A DNA stretch of 10,856 nucleotides, taken from contig UREB01000043.1 in the NCBI GenBank assembly GCA_900546685.1, positions 1 through 10,856 of the forward strand. The letters run 5' to 3'. Within the stretch, counting starts at the first letter, position 1; each line of letters begins with the position of its first letter. Positions 1 through 7,001 of this stretch are shown here, in pieces. The notes under the pieces are model-generated. The model searched no databases. It was not told where the DNA came from and saw only the letters and a program-made list of their open reading frames with translations. The DNA comes from an uncultured Eubacteriales bacterium. GTDB lineage: Bacteria; Bacillota; Clostridia; Christensenellales; QAND01. Made by a program: the position numbers and the translations under genes.

Positions 1-126
1 GTCCGCATGATCGACCAAGGCAGCAGCGAAATCAATATCATTGCCGGGGTGGAGTCGGATGATTTTGAGGTAGCATTGCGTGCCATTTATGCCTGCTTTG
101 AAAACGAAGAGGAATGGATAGAATAA
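1..126 (+). CDS. Aspartate kinase, C-terminal fragment (5' end outside window)
   Basis: Frame 1 is open from the first base and ends with TAA, giving 41 residues. The fragment carries VRMIDQGSSEINIIAGV followed by a short stretch ending ALRAIYACF. This is the characteristic end of the second ACT domain of monofunctional aspartate kinases of the clostridial/YclM type, where it packs in the regulatory dimer and contributes to feedback control by lysine or threonine. The enzyme phosphorylates L-aspartate, the first step toward lysine, diaminopimelate, threonine and methionine. The catalytic domain is not in the window, so which isozyme this is and its effector cannot be decided. A terminator hairpin follows 10 nt after the stop. 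The family call is firm even from this short piece because the IDQGSSE motif is highly conserved; a specific gene symbol would be a guess. Confidence 0.85.
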   Translation, partial: VRMIDQGSSEINIIAGVESDDFEVALRAIYACFENEEEWIE

Positions 127-136
127 TCACTATGCA

Positions 137-167
137 AAGAAAAAGATCCTTCCAGGGTCTTTTTCTT
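137..167 (+). terminator. Intrinsic terminator after the aspartate kinase gene
   Basis: A 13-bp inverted repeat (137-149 with 155-167, one T-G wobble) closes a 5-nt loop. The upstream arm is A-rich and the downstream arm is GGGTCTTTTTCTT, so the U-run lies inside the 3' arm. It starts 10 nt after the aspartate kinase stop. Only 36 nt remain between it and the next start codon, so it may also act as a partial terminator or leader hairpin for the downstream gene. Confidence 0.8.
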
Positions 168-203
168 ATAAAAGAATGGAAAACAGAAAGGAAACCACAC
201 TTT

Positions 204-821
204 ATGATCCAATACAAGCAATTCCCTTTGGGCAGTTTAGGGACAAACTGCTATGTTGTATACGATGATACCAAGCAATGTGTGATCGTGGACGGAGATG
301 GTTCCGGCCGGCCTGTGATGGACTTTATCGAGCAGGAAGGTCTGCATGTCGGGATGATTCTGCTGACCCATGCGCATTTTGACCACATGGGCGCCCTACC
401 CGCTTTAAAGCAGGCATATGGATGCGAAGTGGGCCTTGGCGCCGAGGACGAGCCTTTGCTTTCGCAGCCCGCGCTCAATCTCTCTGCGCTGATGGGCGCG
501 CCGCTATCCTTTCAAGCGGATAGGCTGTTTCAGGACGGCGATACCTTTTCCGTTGGGCAAATGCACTTTACCGTCCTCCATACACCAGGCCATACCCAGG
601 GCAGTGTATGCTATTTGGTAGACCATCTTCTGCTTTCGGGCGATACGCTGTTTGCAGGCAGCTGCGGCCGTGTGGACTTTCCTACCGGCAACGCGGCCGC
701 CATGATGGCTTCGCTTCGCAGACTGGCAAATTTAGAGGGGGATTATACCGTTTTGCCCGGCCATGAAGGCGTTACCACCTTATCCCGAGAGCGCCGCTTG
801 AACCCTTATCTCAACGACTGA
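204..821 (+). CDS. Metallo-beta-lactamase-fold hydrolase, glyoxalase II-like
   Basis: A 205-residue cytoplasmic protein of the MBL-fold, glyoxalase II/YcbL-like group, which typically hydrolyses thioesters such as hydroxyacyl-thiols; its true substrate is unknown. Metal ligands are visible in order: THAHFDH (H56, H58, D60, H61), HTPGH (H130), SGDTLF (D147) and LPGHE (H187), a full two-metal site. The N-terminal GSLGTNCYVV strand is typical. It lacks the extra C-terminal substrate-binding domain of classical glyoxalase II, matching short bacterial members. The frame is open upstream to an ATG at 114, but that overlaps the aspartate kinase end and the terminator. The ATG at 204 is preceded by AAAGGA (187-192), and the protein aligns with the family from there. 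The carboxylesterase gene begins 20 nt downstream, so the two are probably cotranscribed. Confidence 0.88.
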   Translation: MIQYKQFPLGSLGTNCYVVYDDTKQCVIVDGDGSGRPVMDFIEQEGLHVGMILLTHAHFDHMGALPALKQAYGCEVGLGAEDEPLLSQPALNLSALMGAPLSFQADRLFQDGDTFSVGQMHFTVLHTPGHTQGSVCYLVDHLLLSGDTLFAGSCGRVDFPTGNAAAMMASLRRLANLEGDYTVLPGHEGVTTLSRERRLNPYLND

Positions 822-841
822 TTGAATTAGGAGATGATTGT

Positions 842-2338
842 ATGGAACAACCGCGCGTACAAACACAATACGGCTGGGTATCGGGCCGAGCGCATGAGAA
901 TGTGCATGCGTTTTTGGGCATTCCTTATGCCAAGCCTCCGGTAGGGCCGCTGCGGTTTTTGCCGCCCGAGCCGCCAGCGCCTTGGCAAGGCACACGGCAG
1001 GCCGATGCATATGGCGATGCCCCTATGCAATATGCAGAAACCGGCTTTACTACCATTCCCGCCTATGCACAGGATCGCACGCTGGAGCCGCCGCAGCATT
1101 TCAGCGAGGACTGCCTGACCCTCAATATCTGGCGCCCCGCCCATAGCAATCAGCCGCTGCCCGTCCTATTTTGGATCTATGGCGGGGCCTATGCCATGGG
1201 CAATGCCGCTATGGCCTTATATAGCGGCGAAGCAATGGCTCGCGAGGGTGCCGTGGTAGTATCGGCCAACTATCGCGTAGGGCTTTTTGGTTTTTTTGCG
1301 CACCCTTCCCTGCCCAAATCCGCCACCAACGCCGGTCTGCGTGATCTTTTGATGGCACTTCGCTGGGTGCAAGACAATATCGCGGCGTTTGGCGGAGACC
1401 CCCACAACGTAACGATACAGGGAGAATCTGCAGGGTCGGCCGCCGTGAATACGCTTTTGGTCTGCCCCCAGGCCAAAGGGCTTTTTCATCGTGCCATAAG
1501 CCAAAGCTTTTCTCCCTTCAACCATGACGAATGGGCGCATACACGGGCAGAAATGGAACAGCGCACGGCCGATTATCTAAAAACCGTCGGCATTGATACG
1601 CTAGATCAGGCCTATGCCGCGCCGGCAGAATCTCTGCTGGGTCGGCAGGCGGACTATATGGCTGCGGAGTTCTCCCCTTATGTAGACGGAGATTTGCTTC
1701 CGGAGCCTTTAGAGCAGGCTTTTTTGGCCGGGCATGTGTATGATGTGCCGGTGCTGTTAGGCTGTACGGCCAACGAAGCAACTGTGCTCATCGGCGACCG
1801 GCATCAAGTGACTCGCGCCTCCATTGAAGCCACCTTTGCCCGCAAGTATCCCCGCCATATCGATACGTTGTGGAACATGTACGGTGCTGAGGCGGAGCGC
1901 GATCCGGCAGCGGCCTTAGCCCGCTTCCGTTCGGAAAATACGCTGGCCAATATGCGATTCTATACGCAGGTTTTGCGCCGCTGTAACGCTAGCCCTGTGT
2001 ACACCTATTTATTTTCCCGCCAAGTGCCAGGAATCGACTGCGACTTCTACGGGGCCTACCATGCCAGTGAGATCCCTTACCATTTCGGTAACCTAGCTGC
2101 GATAGCACGCCCCTTTACGCCAGATGACCATGCCTTAAGCCAGACCATGATGTCTTTCTGGCGCACCTTTGCCAAAGATGGGCAGCCTACTGCGCCGGGC
2201 CAGCCCGACTGGCGCCCATATGACAAGGCAGAGGATCTTTGGATGCATTTGGATATTCCTTGCCGGTTTGCCCCCTTGTCTTCTCCAGAGCGCACGGATT
2301 TTTTGCAAACGCTGCTGGCCGAGCGTACAGGGCTGTAA
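842..2338 (+). CDS. Type B carboxylesterase/lipase family protein
   Basis: A 498-residue alpha/beta-hydrolase of the carboxylesterase type B family (pNB esterase/cholinesterase relatives), hydrolysing carboxylic esters of unknown identity. Visible signatures are FLGIPYAKPPVGPLRF (24-39), the type B box SEDCLTLNIW (88-97), the oxyanion-hole GG at 114-115 in IYGGAY, and FGGDPHNVTIQGESAGS (183-199), with nucleophile Ser196. The likely acid is Glu312 (TANEATV) and the likely base is His407 (GAYHASEIPYHFG), completing the triad. Length is usual for bacterial members. There is no signal peptide or membrane segment, so it should be cytoplasmic. The start is fixed by AGGAG at 829-833, 8 nt before ATG. 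It lies 20 nt after the MBL-fold gene and ends just before a strong terminator, so it is the last gene of this short transcription unit. Substrate specificity cannot be read from the sequence. Confidence 0.92.
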   Translation: MEQPRVQTQYGWVSGRAHENVHAFLGIPYAKPPVGPLRFLPPEPPAPWQGTRQADAYGDAPMQYAETGFTTIPAYAQDRTLEPPQHFSEDCLTLNIWRPAHSNQPLPVLFWIYGGAYAMGNAAMALYSGEAMAREGAVVVSANYRVGLFGFFAHPSLPKSATNAGLRDLLMALRWVQDNIAAFGGDPHNVTIQGESAGSAAVNTLLVCPQAKGLFHRAISQSFSPFNHDEWAHTRAEMEQRTADYLKTVGIDTLDQAYAAPAESLLGRQADYMAAEFSPYVDGDLLPEPLEQAFLAGHVYDVPVLLGCTANEATVLIGDRHQVTRASIEATFARKYPRHIDTLWNMYGAEAERDPAAALARFRSENTLANMRFYTQVLRRCNASPVYTYLFSRQVPGIDCDFYGAYHASEIPYHFGNLAAIARPFTPDDHALSQTMMSFWRTFAKDGQPTAPGQPDWRPYDKAEDLWMHLDIPCRFAPLSSPERTDFLQTLLAERTGL

Positions 2339-2347
2339 ACGACAAAT

Positions 2348-2376
2348 AAAAAAGGACGCGTTTGCGTCCTTTTTTT
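2348..2376. terminator. Bidirectional intrinsic terminator between convergent genes
   Basis: GGACGC (2354-2359), GTTT loop, GCGTCC (2364-2369) forms a perfect 6-bp GC-rich stem, extended by six A-T pairs and flanked by A6 (2348-2353) and T7 (2370-2376). Each strand therefore reads hairpin plus U-tract. It sits between the carboxylesterase stop (+) and the cupin stop (-), which face each other 41 nt apart, and should terminate both. Confidence 0.93.
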
Positions 2377-2379
2377 CGC

Positions 2380-2754
2380 TCATTTTTTATCCAAATCAAA
2401 ATAATGGATATCAAACGCCTTATTTGTAATAAATAGACAATCCACATCCTCATCCTGGGTAGCGCCGTGCGTCATCACATTGCCCTCTTCAAACCAGATG
2501 AAGCTGCCCGGCCCAAAATCGCCTTTATCGGTATGCAGCGTGCCCTTCAATACATACATGCCATGGGCGCAGTGATGATCATGGATGGGCGTGACCGTTC
2601 CTTTCGGATACCGAATGTATTTGACAAGCATGCCGGTATCCTCATCCGTTACCAGGTATTGCTCATACGTCACATTGCCGGTATTCTTGCTAACATGCTT
2701 ATGCTCTTCCGGTATAATCCGGTCTGCCGGAATTGCGAGATATCCCTTTTCCAT
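2380..2754 (-). CDS. Small single-domain cupin protein
   Basis: A 124-residue protein that fits one cupin beta-barrel with little else. Motif 1 is visible as TPIHDHHCAHGMYVLKG (55-71): H58 and H60 match the usual HxH metal ligands, but the normal glutamate is replaced by His64. Motif 2 is GPGSFIWFEEGNVMTHGA (81-98), with His96 as the last ligand. This gives a possible all-histidine metal centre. Cupins of this size are often metal-dependent dioxygenases, isomerases or sensor modules; the reaction here is unknown. The start is supported by a perfect AGGAGG (2763-2768), 8 nt upstream. The gene follows the radical SAM gene by 64 nt in the same direction, and a possible promoter lies in that gap, so it may be both the operon's last gene and separately expressed. 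It ends directly against the bidirectional terminator. Confidence 0.8.
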   Translation of the reverse strand: MEKGYLAIPADRIIPEEHKHVSKNTGNVTYEQYLVTDEDTGMLVKYIRYPKGTVTPIHDHHCAHGMYVLKGTLHTDKGDFGPGSFIWFEEGNVMTHGATQDEDVDCLFITNKAFDIHYFDLDKK

Positions 2755-2792
2755 CCCAATTGCCTCCTATGCTCTAAAAAGTTGCCGTATGT

Positions 2793-2822
2793 ATGATAAC
2801 GCCGAAGCGGCTGTTCCGTCAA
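2793..2822 (-). promoter_or_regulatory. Candidate sigma-A promoter for the cupin gene
   Basis: On the minus strand TTGACG (2817-2822) and TATCAT (2793-2798) are 18 nt apart. The -35 overlaps the stop codon of the radical SAM gene. Transcription would start near 2786, about 30 nt before the cupin ATG and just ahead of its AGGAGG. The match is good at the -35 (5 of 6) and fair at the -10; the call rests on pattern alone. Confidence 0.35.
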
Positions 2823-3439
2823 TCGGCGCTTTCCTCCCAATTTTCCACATAAGCCCTTACCCGCAGCTTGGCGCCGCAGTTCTGTGCCAATTTGCGGGAT
2901 TTTTCAATCTCTTCCTGGCCTATGGAATCCACCACGGTAAACACGACATGCGGCACATAGCGGGACGCCAGCTTGGCAAACTCCAGCAAAGCAGGCAGAG
3001 CTTGCTGGCCGTATTGGCTATGGCAAATCTCCTGGTACGCTTCGGGCGTAGAGGCGTTGAGAGAGATGGAAAAGGTATCCACCAACCCCTTTGCCTCCGG
3101 CGTAATATCCCGCCCGTTGGCTAGGTTCCCCAACCCATTGGTATTGACGCGTACCGGCTTCCCCTGCCGCTTTACATAAGCGGCCACCTGTTTTAGCGTT
3201 TCCCAAGCCAAAGTAGGCTCTCCAAAGCCACAGAACACGACCTCCTCATACGCAGACAGATTTTGCATTTTTTCAATCACCTGTTCTGCGGTAGGCTCAT
3301 GCTCCAGCCAAAGGCGGTGGCGCCCTACACCCTGGTTGGTATGGCGCAGGCAAAATGCACAGTTATTGTTGCAGCGGTTCGTTAGATTGACATACAAGCC
3401 GCTGCCATATTCGTACACATAGGTATCCATATCCATCAT
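2819..3439 (-). CDS. TatD-associated radical SAM protein
   Basis: A compact 206-residue radical SAM enzyme. The 4Fe-4S cluster motif CNNNCAFC (C23, C27, C30; CxxxCxxC) follows a beta strand, YVNLTNRC. Next come FCGFGEPTL (69-77), the GGE-like motif binding the SAM amino group, then VRVNTNGLGNL (96-106) and FSISLNAS (123-130), the later strands of the partial barrel. The protein stops soon after the last strand, without a SPASM or other auxiliary-cluster domain. This matches the family described as 'radical SAM protein, TatD family-associated' (TIGR04038 as I remember it), known from its gene neighbourhood rather than biochemistry. Its ATG overlaps the tatD stop (ATGA), implying translational coupling; GAGG in the tatD end serves as ribosome site. 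Met1, Met2 and Met4 are all possible starts. The product is probably a modification or small-molecule reaction that I cannot specify. Confidence 0.88.
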   Translation of the reverse strand: MMDMDTYVYEYGSGLYVNLTNRCNNNCAFCLRHTNQGVGRHRLWLEHEPTAEQVIEKMQNLSAYEEVVFCGFGEPTLAWETLKQVAAYVKRQGKPVRVNTNGLGNLANGRDITPEAKGLVDTFSISLNASTPEAYQEICHSQYGQQALPALLEFAKLASRYVPHVVFTVVDSIGQEEIEKSRKLAQNCGAKLRVRAYVENWEESAD

Positions 3440-4206
3440 TCCTCAATTGCAAAGACTGCTTTTCCATTTTCCATGGTGTGCCGGGCCGCCTCCTCCGGCT
3501 CTATCCCTTTGCACTGTGCCAGCTGGCGGATGACAAGCGCTACATTGGAAGGATCGTTGCGCTGGCCGCGCTTGGGCACAGGCGACAAATAGGGGCTATC
3601 CGTTTCGCAAAGCACACGATCCATCGGCACATAGGCGGCCACTTGCTGCAGTTTATGTGCATTTTTGAAGGTAAGCGGGCCTGCAAAGGAAAGATAGAAG
3701 CCCATATCCAAATACTTTTTGGCATCCTCCAGCGATCCGGAATAGCAGTGCAGAATGCCCTTGACTCTACCCTTTCGCTGGCTGAGCAACGACAGCGTAT
3801 CCTGGTGGGCCTCCCTATCATGGATGATGACGGGCTTATCCAGCTGAATTGCAAGATCCAACTGCTCGGCAAAAAGACGCTTTTGGACATCTCTCGGTGA
3901 AAAATCATAGTGGTAATCCAGCCCAATTTCACCCAAAGCCTTACATTTTGGATGGCGCAGCAACACTGCAAGCCGCTCCAGCACATCCGCAGGCGCATCC
4001 TCCGCCTCATGAGGATGAACGCCTGCTGCCGCGTATAAAAAACCATATTGCTCTGCCTGCGCTACGGCCTGGGCGCTGTCCTCCAAGGTGGTACCCGCCT
4101 CCATACAGAGGCAGACGCCCGCAGCTTGTATGCGGGCGATTACTTGCTCTCTATCGTCGTCAAACGCATCGCTCAACAGATGCGCATGGGTATCAAACAC
4201 CTGCAT
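3436..4206 (-). CDS. tatD: TatD family metal-dependent hydrolase / DNase
   Basis: A 256-residue TIM-barrel hydrolase of the TatD family; studied members are Mg2+-dependent 3'-5' DNases or D-aminoacyl-tRNA hydrolase-like enzymes involved in DNA repair and fragmentation. The metal ligands are all present: DTHAHL (H7, H9), GEIGLDYH (E93), IIHDREA (H129), HCYSG (H153) and CETDSPYLSP (D203). Length equals the family norm. The ATG lies 2 nt after the metG stop, with TAAGGG in the end of metG as ribosome site, so the two are cotranscribed and probably translationally coupled. The metG-tatD order is also common in Bacilli and Clostridia. The radical SAM gene starts inside its stop codon. It resembles B. 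subtilis YabD more than a sec-independent export protein; the name TatD is historical. Confidence 0.93.
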   Translation of the reverse strand: MQVFDTHAHLLSDAFDDDREQVIARIQAAGVCLCMEAGTTLEDSAQAVAQAEQYGFLYAAAGVHPHEAEDAPADVLERLAVLLRHPKCKALGEIGLDYHYDFSPRDVQKRLFAEQLDLAIQLDKPVIIHDREAHQDTLSLLSQRKGRVKGILHCYSGSLEDAKKYLDMGFYLSFAGPLTFKNAHKLQQVAAYVPMDRVLCETDSPYLSPVPKRGQRNDPSNVALVIRQLAQCKGIEPEEAARHTMENGKAVFAIEE

Positions 4207-4208
4207 GA

Positions 4209-6170
4209 TTACCGTACCCTTACCCCAGCCGGCAAGCCAGCATCGGACAGAATCGTAGAGACGGATAGCGTTTTATCTTCATCGTCAGCAGCGGACAGGA
4301 TCATGCCGTCGCTGACAATGCCGCGGATCTTGGCGGGCTTTAGGTTTGCCACGATAATCACCGTCTTACCGACCAGCGAAGCGCCGTCTCCGTACCATTT
4401 GCGAATACCGGATACAATGGTGCGCTCCTTGCCTGTGCCGTCGTCCAGCTTGAACAGCAGCAGCTTATCCGCACCCTGAACAGGCTCGCAAGACAACACC
4501 TTGGCGGTACGCAGCTCTATTTCCATAAACTGGTCGTACGTAATGGTCTTGGGGCTCTCCTGTTTGGGGGCCTGCTTTTCCTCTGTTTTTTGTTTTTTCT
4601 GCGGTTTCGGCGCTTGCTTTTCCTGTTTATCCTCTACAATACGGGGGAACAGCGCATCGCCTTTTTGCACCTTTGTGCCCGGCTTTAATCCGCCAAACGA
4701 CAGGATGGAATCCCAGGTTTTAAGTGCAGGATCCTCTACGCCAAGCTGTGCAAACATCTTAGGCGCCACCCGCGTCATACACGGCGAAAGCGCAATGGCG
4801 CAGATACGCAGGCATTCTGCCAAATTGTACATCACCGTGGCCAACCGAGGATGGTCTGCTTCATTTTTAATGAGCTTCCAAGGCATGGTCAGGTCAATGT
4901 ACTTATTGCAGGCGCCGATGAGCTCGAAAACGCTGGAAAGTGCCTCGCTATATGCCAGATTGTCCATCTGCGCTTCCATTTTGGCAGGCAGCGCGGCAGC
5001 CAAAGATAGAACGGTCTCATCCACCTCTTCCTTTGCCCCCGGCTGCGGCACAACGCCATCAAAGTATTTGCCAATCATGGATACCGTACGGCTCAGCAGA
5101 TTGCCAAGGTCGTTGGCCAGATCCGCATTGATACGGTTGATTAGCAGATCCTCGGAATAGGTGCCGTCCGTTCCAAAGGGGAAATCGCGCAGAAGGAAAT
5201 AGCGCACAGCATCCACGCCATATTTATCGCAGAGCACAACAGGGTCTACCACGTTGCCCTTAGATTTGCTCATTTTCCCGCCATCCAGCACCAGCCAACC
5301 ATGGCCAAATACCTTTTTGGGCAGCGGTAAGCCCAGCGCTTTCAGCATAATGGGCCAAATGATGGTATGGAAGCGAATGATCTCTTTGCCGACCAGATGC
5401 ACATCTGCCGGCCAGTATTTTTGGAATTTGGTATCGTCTTCGGACAAATAGCCCAGCGCAGAGATATAATTGGATAGCGCATCCGGCCATACATAGATGA
5501 CGTGCTTTTCATCAAACGGTACGGGAATGCCCCAATCAAAGCTGGTACGGGATACGGACAAGTCCTCCAGACCGGGCAGCAGGAAATTGTTCAGCATTTC
5601 ATTGCGGCGGGAAACAGGCTGGATAAAGTCCGGATGCGTATTGATATAGTCGATCAGCCAATCGGCATACTTGCTGAGCTTAAAGAAGTAGCTCTCTTCC
5701 TTTACCTTTTCTACCGGCCGCCCGCAGTCCGGGCATTTGCCATCTACCAGCTGATGCTCCGTCCAAAACGATTCGCAGGGCGAGCAGTACCATCCCTCGT
5801 ATTCGCTTTTGTAAATATCGCCCTGGTCATAGAGCTTTTGGAAAATCTTTTGTACGGTTTTTTCATGGCGCTCTTCCGTAGTCCGGATAAAATCATCATA
5901 TTGAATATCCATCAGCGTCCACAGCTTTTGGATGTTTGCTACAATCCCATCCACAAATGCCTTGGGAGACTGCCCCGCCTCCTCGGCTTTGCGCTGAATC
6001 TTTTGGCCATGCTCGTCCGTACCTGTCAAAAACATTACGTCATAGCCAGTCAAGCGCTTAAAGCGCGCCATCGCATCTGCGGCCACTGTACAATAGCTAT
6101 GCCCAATATGCAGATTGTCCGATGGATAATAGATCGGCGTTGTAATGTAAAATTTCCCTTTCTCGCTCAT
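4209..6170 (-). CDS. metG: Methionyl-tRNA synthetase
   Basis: Charges tRNA-Met with methionine in the cytoplasm. Counting from the ATG at 6170 it has 653 residues. Class I signatures are the HIGH motif (21-24, in DNLHIGHSY) and KMSKS (299-303). A CxxC...CxxC zinc knuckle (C129, C132, C146, C149) lies in the connective insertion. The anticodon-binding helical domain follows. A charged Lys/Gln/Glu/Pro linker at about 512-541 leads to the C-terminal OB-fold tRNA-binding domain (about 542-653, TITYDQFMEIELRTAKV onward), used for dimerisation. The frame extends three codons upstream to a TTG, but that lies only 2 nt from AGGAGG (6182-6187), whereas the ATG is 11 nt away and is preferred. It sits between comB (35 nt upstream) and tatD (2 nt downstream) in one operon. 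No T-box or other leader is present directly in front of it. Confidence 0.97.
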   Translation of the reverse strand: MSEKGKFYITTPIYYPSDNLHIGHSYCTVAADAMARFKRLTGYDVMFLTGTDEHGQKIQRKAEEAGQSPKAFVDGIVANIQKLWTLMDIQYDDFIRTTEERHEKTVQKIFQKLYDQGDIYKSEYEGWYCSPCESFWTEHQLVDGKCPDCGRPVEKVKEESYFFKLSKYADWLIDYINTHPDFIQPVSRRNEMLNNFLLPGLEDLSVSRTSFDWGIPVPFDEKHVIYVWPDALSNYISALGYLSEDDTKFQKYWPADVHLVGKEIIRFHTIIWPIMLKALGLPLPKKVFGHGWLVLDGGKMSKSKGNVVDPVVLCDKYGVDAVRYFLLRDFPFGTDGTYSEDLLINRINADLANDLGNLLSRTVSMIGKYFDGVVPQPGAKEEVDETVLSLAAALPAKMEAQMDNLAYSEALSSVFELIGACNKYIDLTMPWKLIKNEADHPRLATVMYNLAECLRICAIALSPCMTRVAPKMFAQLGVEDPALKTWDSILSFGGLKPGTKVQKGDALFPRIVEDKQEKQAPKPQKKQKTEEKQAPKQESPKTITYDQFMEIELRTAKVLSCEPVQGADKLLLFKLDDGTGKERTIVSGIRKWYGDGASLVGKTVIIVANLKPAKIRGIVSDGMILSAADDEDKTLSVSTILSDAGLPAGVRVR

Positions 6171-6181
6171 CGTTTGCAATG

Positions 6182-6187
6182 CCTCCT
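6182..6187 (-). promoter_or_regulatory. Ribosome binding site deciding the metG start
   Basis: A perfect AGGAGG on the minus strand. Spacing to the ATG at 6170 is 11 nt, acceptable. Spacing to the in-frame TTG at 6179 is 2 nt, too short. This favours MSEKGKF as the protein N-terminus. Confidence 0.75.
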
Positions 6188-6205
6188 GTTGCTCTCTTCT
6201 ATCCC

Positions 6206-6940
6206 TTATTGTCTAACTAAAATGATGCGATTATCCTGCACCAGCGGCAAGGCCGGTACGGTATCGCGCTGCATGCAATACGCAACGTCCTGCTCCATAC
6301 CGAGGGCATGAAGCTGCTCAAACCCCCTGCCGTTCTGTACGGCAGTCAGCAGATCGTCCTGGCTGGTTTCGTACAAAACCTCGCAGACGTAGCCAAGATC
6401 CCCCGTTTCGATGGGAATTCCGGGGCTTTGCTCCCTTAGGCAGTGGATGATATATCCGGCCGTCAGCGCATCTTCTACAGCAAACTTTCCTTCCATACCA
6501 GCGCATAGGATGACAACATCCGTTTCGGTTTTGAGCAGCGCCAGCGCAATGGAAGTCGCGTTGATCATGGCGCCGATATAGGTGCGGCTTGCCGTTTCCG
6601 CTTTGCCGATGGCAAGCGTACCGTTGGTGGTCGTTAGAATCAGCGTTTTCCCATAGATATGCTCTGGGCCGTATTCCAGCGGAGAATTGCCTAAATCAAA
6701 ACCAGGAATCTTTTGTCCGCCGCGTTCACCGCCCAAAACGGCCATCGTATCCCCGCCGACCGAAGCGCGCAGCCTGGTAGCTTGTCCTACTTCCTCGACC
6801 GGGATCACCTGTTCGCAGCCGTTGGCCAGCGCTGTGATGATGGTGCTTGTTGCGCGCAGCGTATCGATGACCACACAATCCTTCCCTCGGATGTCCTTTT
6901 CCGTTACATGTGTTTGCGATGCAAATACTTCTATTTTCAT
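6206..6940 (-). CDS. comB: ComB family 2-phosphosulfolactate phosphatase
   Basis: A 244-residue protein of the ComB family. In methanogens it is the Mg2+-dependent phosphatase converting 2-phosphosulfolactate to sulfolactate in coenzyme M synthesis. Family signatures are clear: VVIDTLRATSTIITALANG (23-41), LGGERGGQKIPGFDLGNSP (69-87), LTTTNGT (102-108) and CAGMEGKFAVED (146-157). No signal peptide or membrane segment is present. Bacteria carrying ComB generally do not make coenzyme M. In Bacillus subtilis the homologue YitC is associated with sulfolactate of spores, which makes the neighbouring spmAB genes suggestive. GAGG lies 4 nt before the ATG. The gene heads the metG operon, behind an AT-rich region holding a good extended -10. 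A different phosphatase substrate cannot be excluded. Confidence 0.85.
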   Translation of the reverse strand: MKIEVFASQTHVTEKDIRGKDCVVIDTLRATSTIITALANGCEQVIPVEEVGQATRLRASVGGDTMAVLGGERGGQKIPGFDLGNSPLEYGPEHIYGKTLILTTTNGTLAIGKAETASRTYIGAMINATSIALALLKTETDVVILCAGMEGKFAVEDALTAGYIIHCLREQSPGIPIETGDLGYVCEVLYETSQDDLLTAVQNGRGFEQLHALGMEQDVAYCMQRDTVPALPLVQDNRIILVRQ

Positions 6941-6964
6941 AAAACCTCTACCCCTAAATCACGA

Positions 6965-6991
6965 TTGAATATAGAAAAGTATATAATTCAA
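6965..6991. repeat. AT-rich interrupted inverted repeat in the comB leader
   Basis: TTGAATATA (6965-6973) and TATAATTCAA (6982-6991) pair with a single unpaired A at 6986 around an 8-nt centre. On the minus strand it starts a few bases after the predicted transcription start of the comB operon. It could be an operator or a weak leader hairpin; AT-rich DNA can give such symmetry by chance. Confidence 0.35.
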
Positions 6992-7001
6992 CTATTATTT
7001 A

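Noticed and set aside
114..203. N-terminal extension of the MBL-fold protein from an ATG at 114
   Set aside because: It would overlap the aspartate kinase stop and run through the terminator hairpin. The extra 30 residues are lysine/arginine-rich and unlike the family; the ATG at 204 has a ribosome site.
2801..2811. GCCG-AAG-CGGC hairpin after the radical SAM gene as a terminator
   Set aside because: The stem is only 4 bp with no following U-run, and it falls between the -35 and -10 of the candidate cupin promoter.
2585..3124. 179-codon open frame on the + strand
   Set aside because: It spans the cupin gene, the intergenic promoter region and part of the radical SAM gene in antisense, with no family signature.
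6171..6205. T-box or SAM riboswitch before metG
   Set aside because: Only 35 nt separate comB and metG, too short for either. The 97-nt region before comB also lacks a T-box antiterminator sequence or a terminator.
5502..6311. 269-codon open frame on the + strand
   Set aside because: It lies antisense to metG and comB, whose family motifs are unmistakable. The product has no recognisable domain, and the frame has no sensible ribosome site or promoter.
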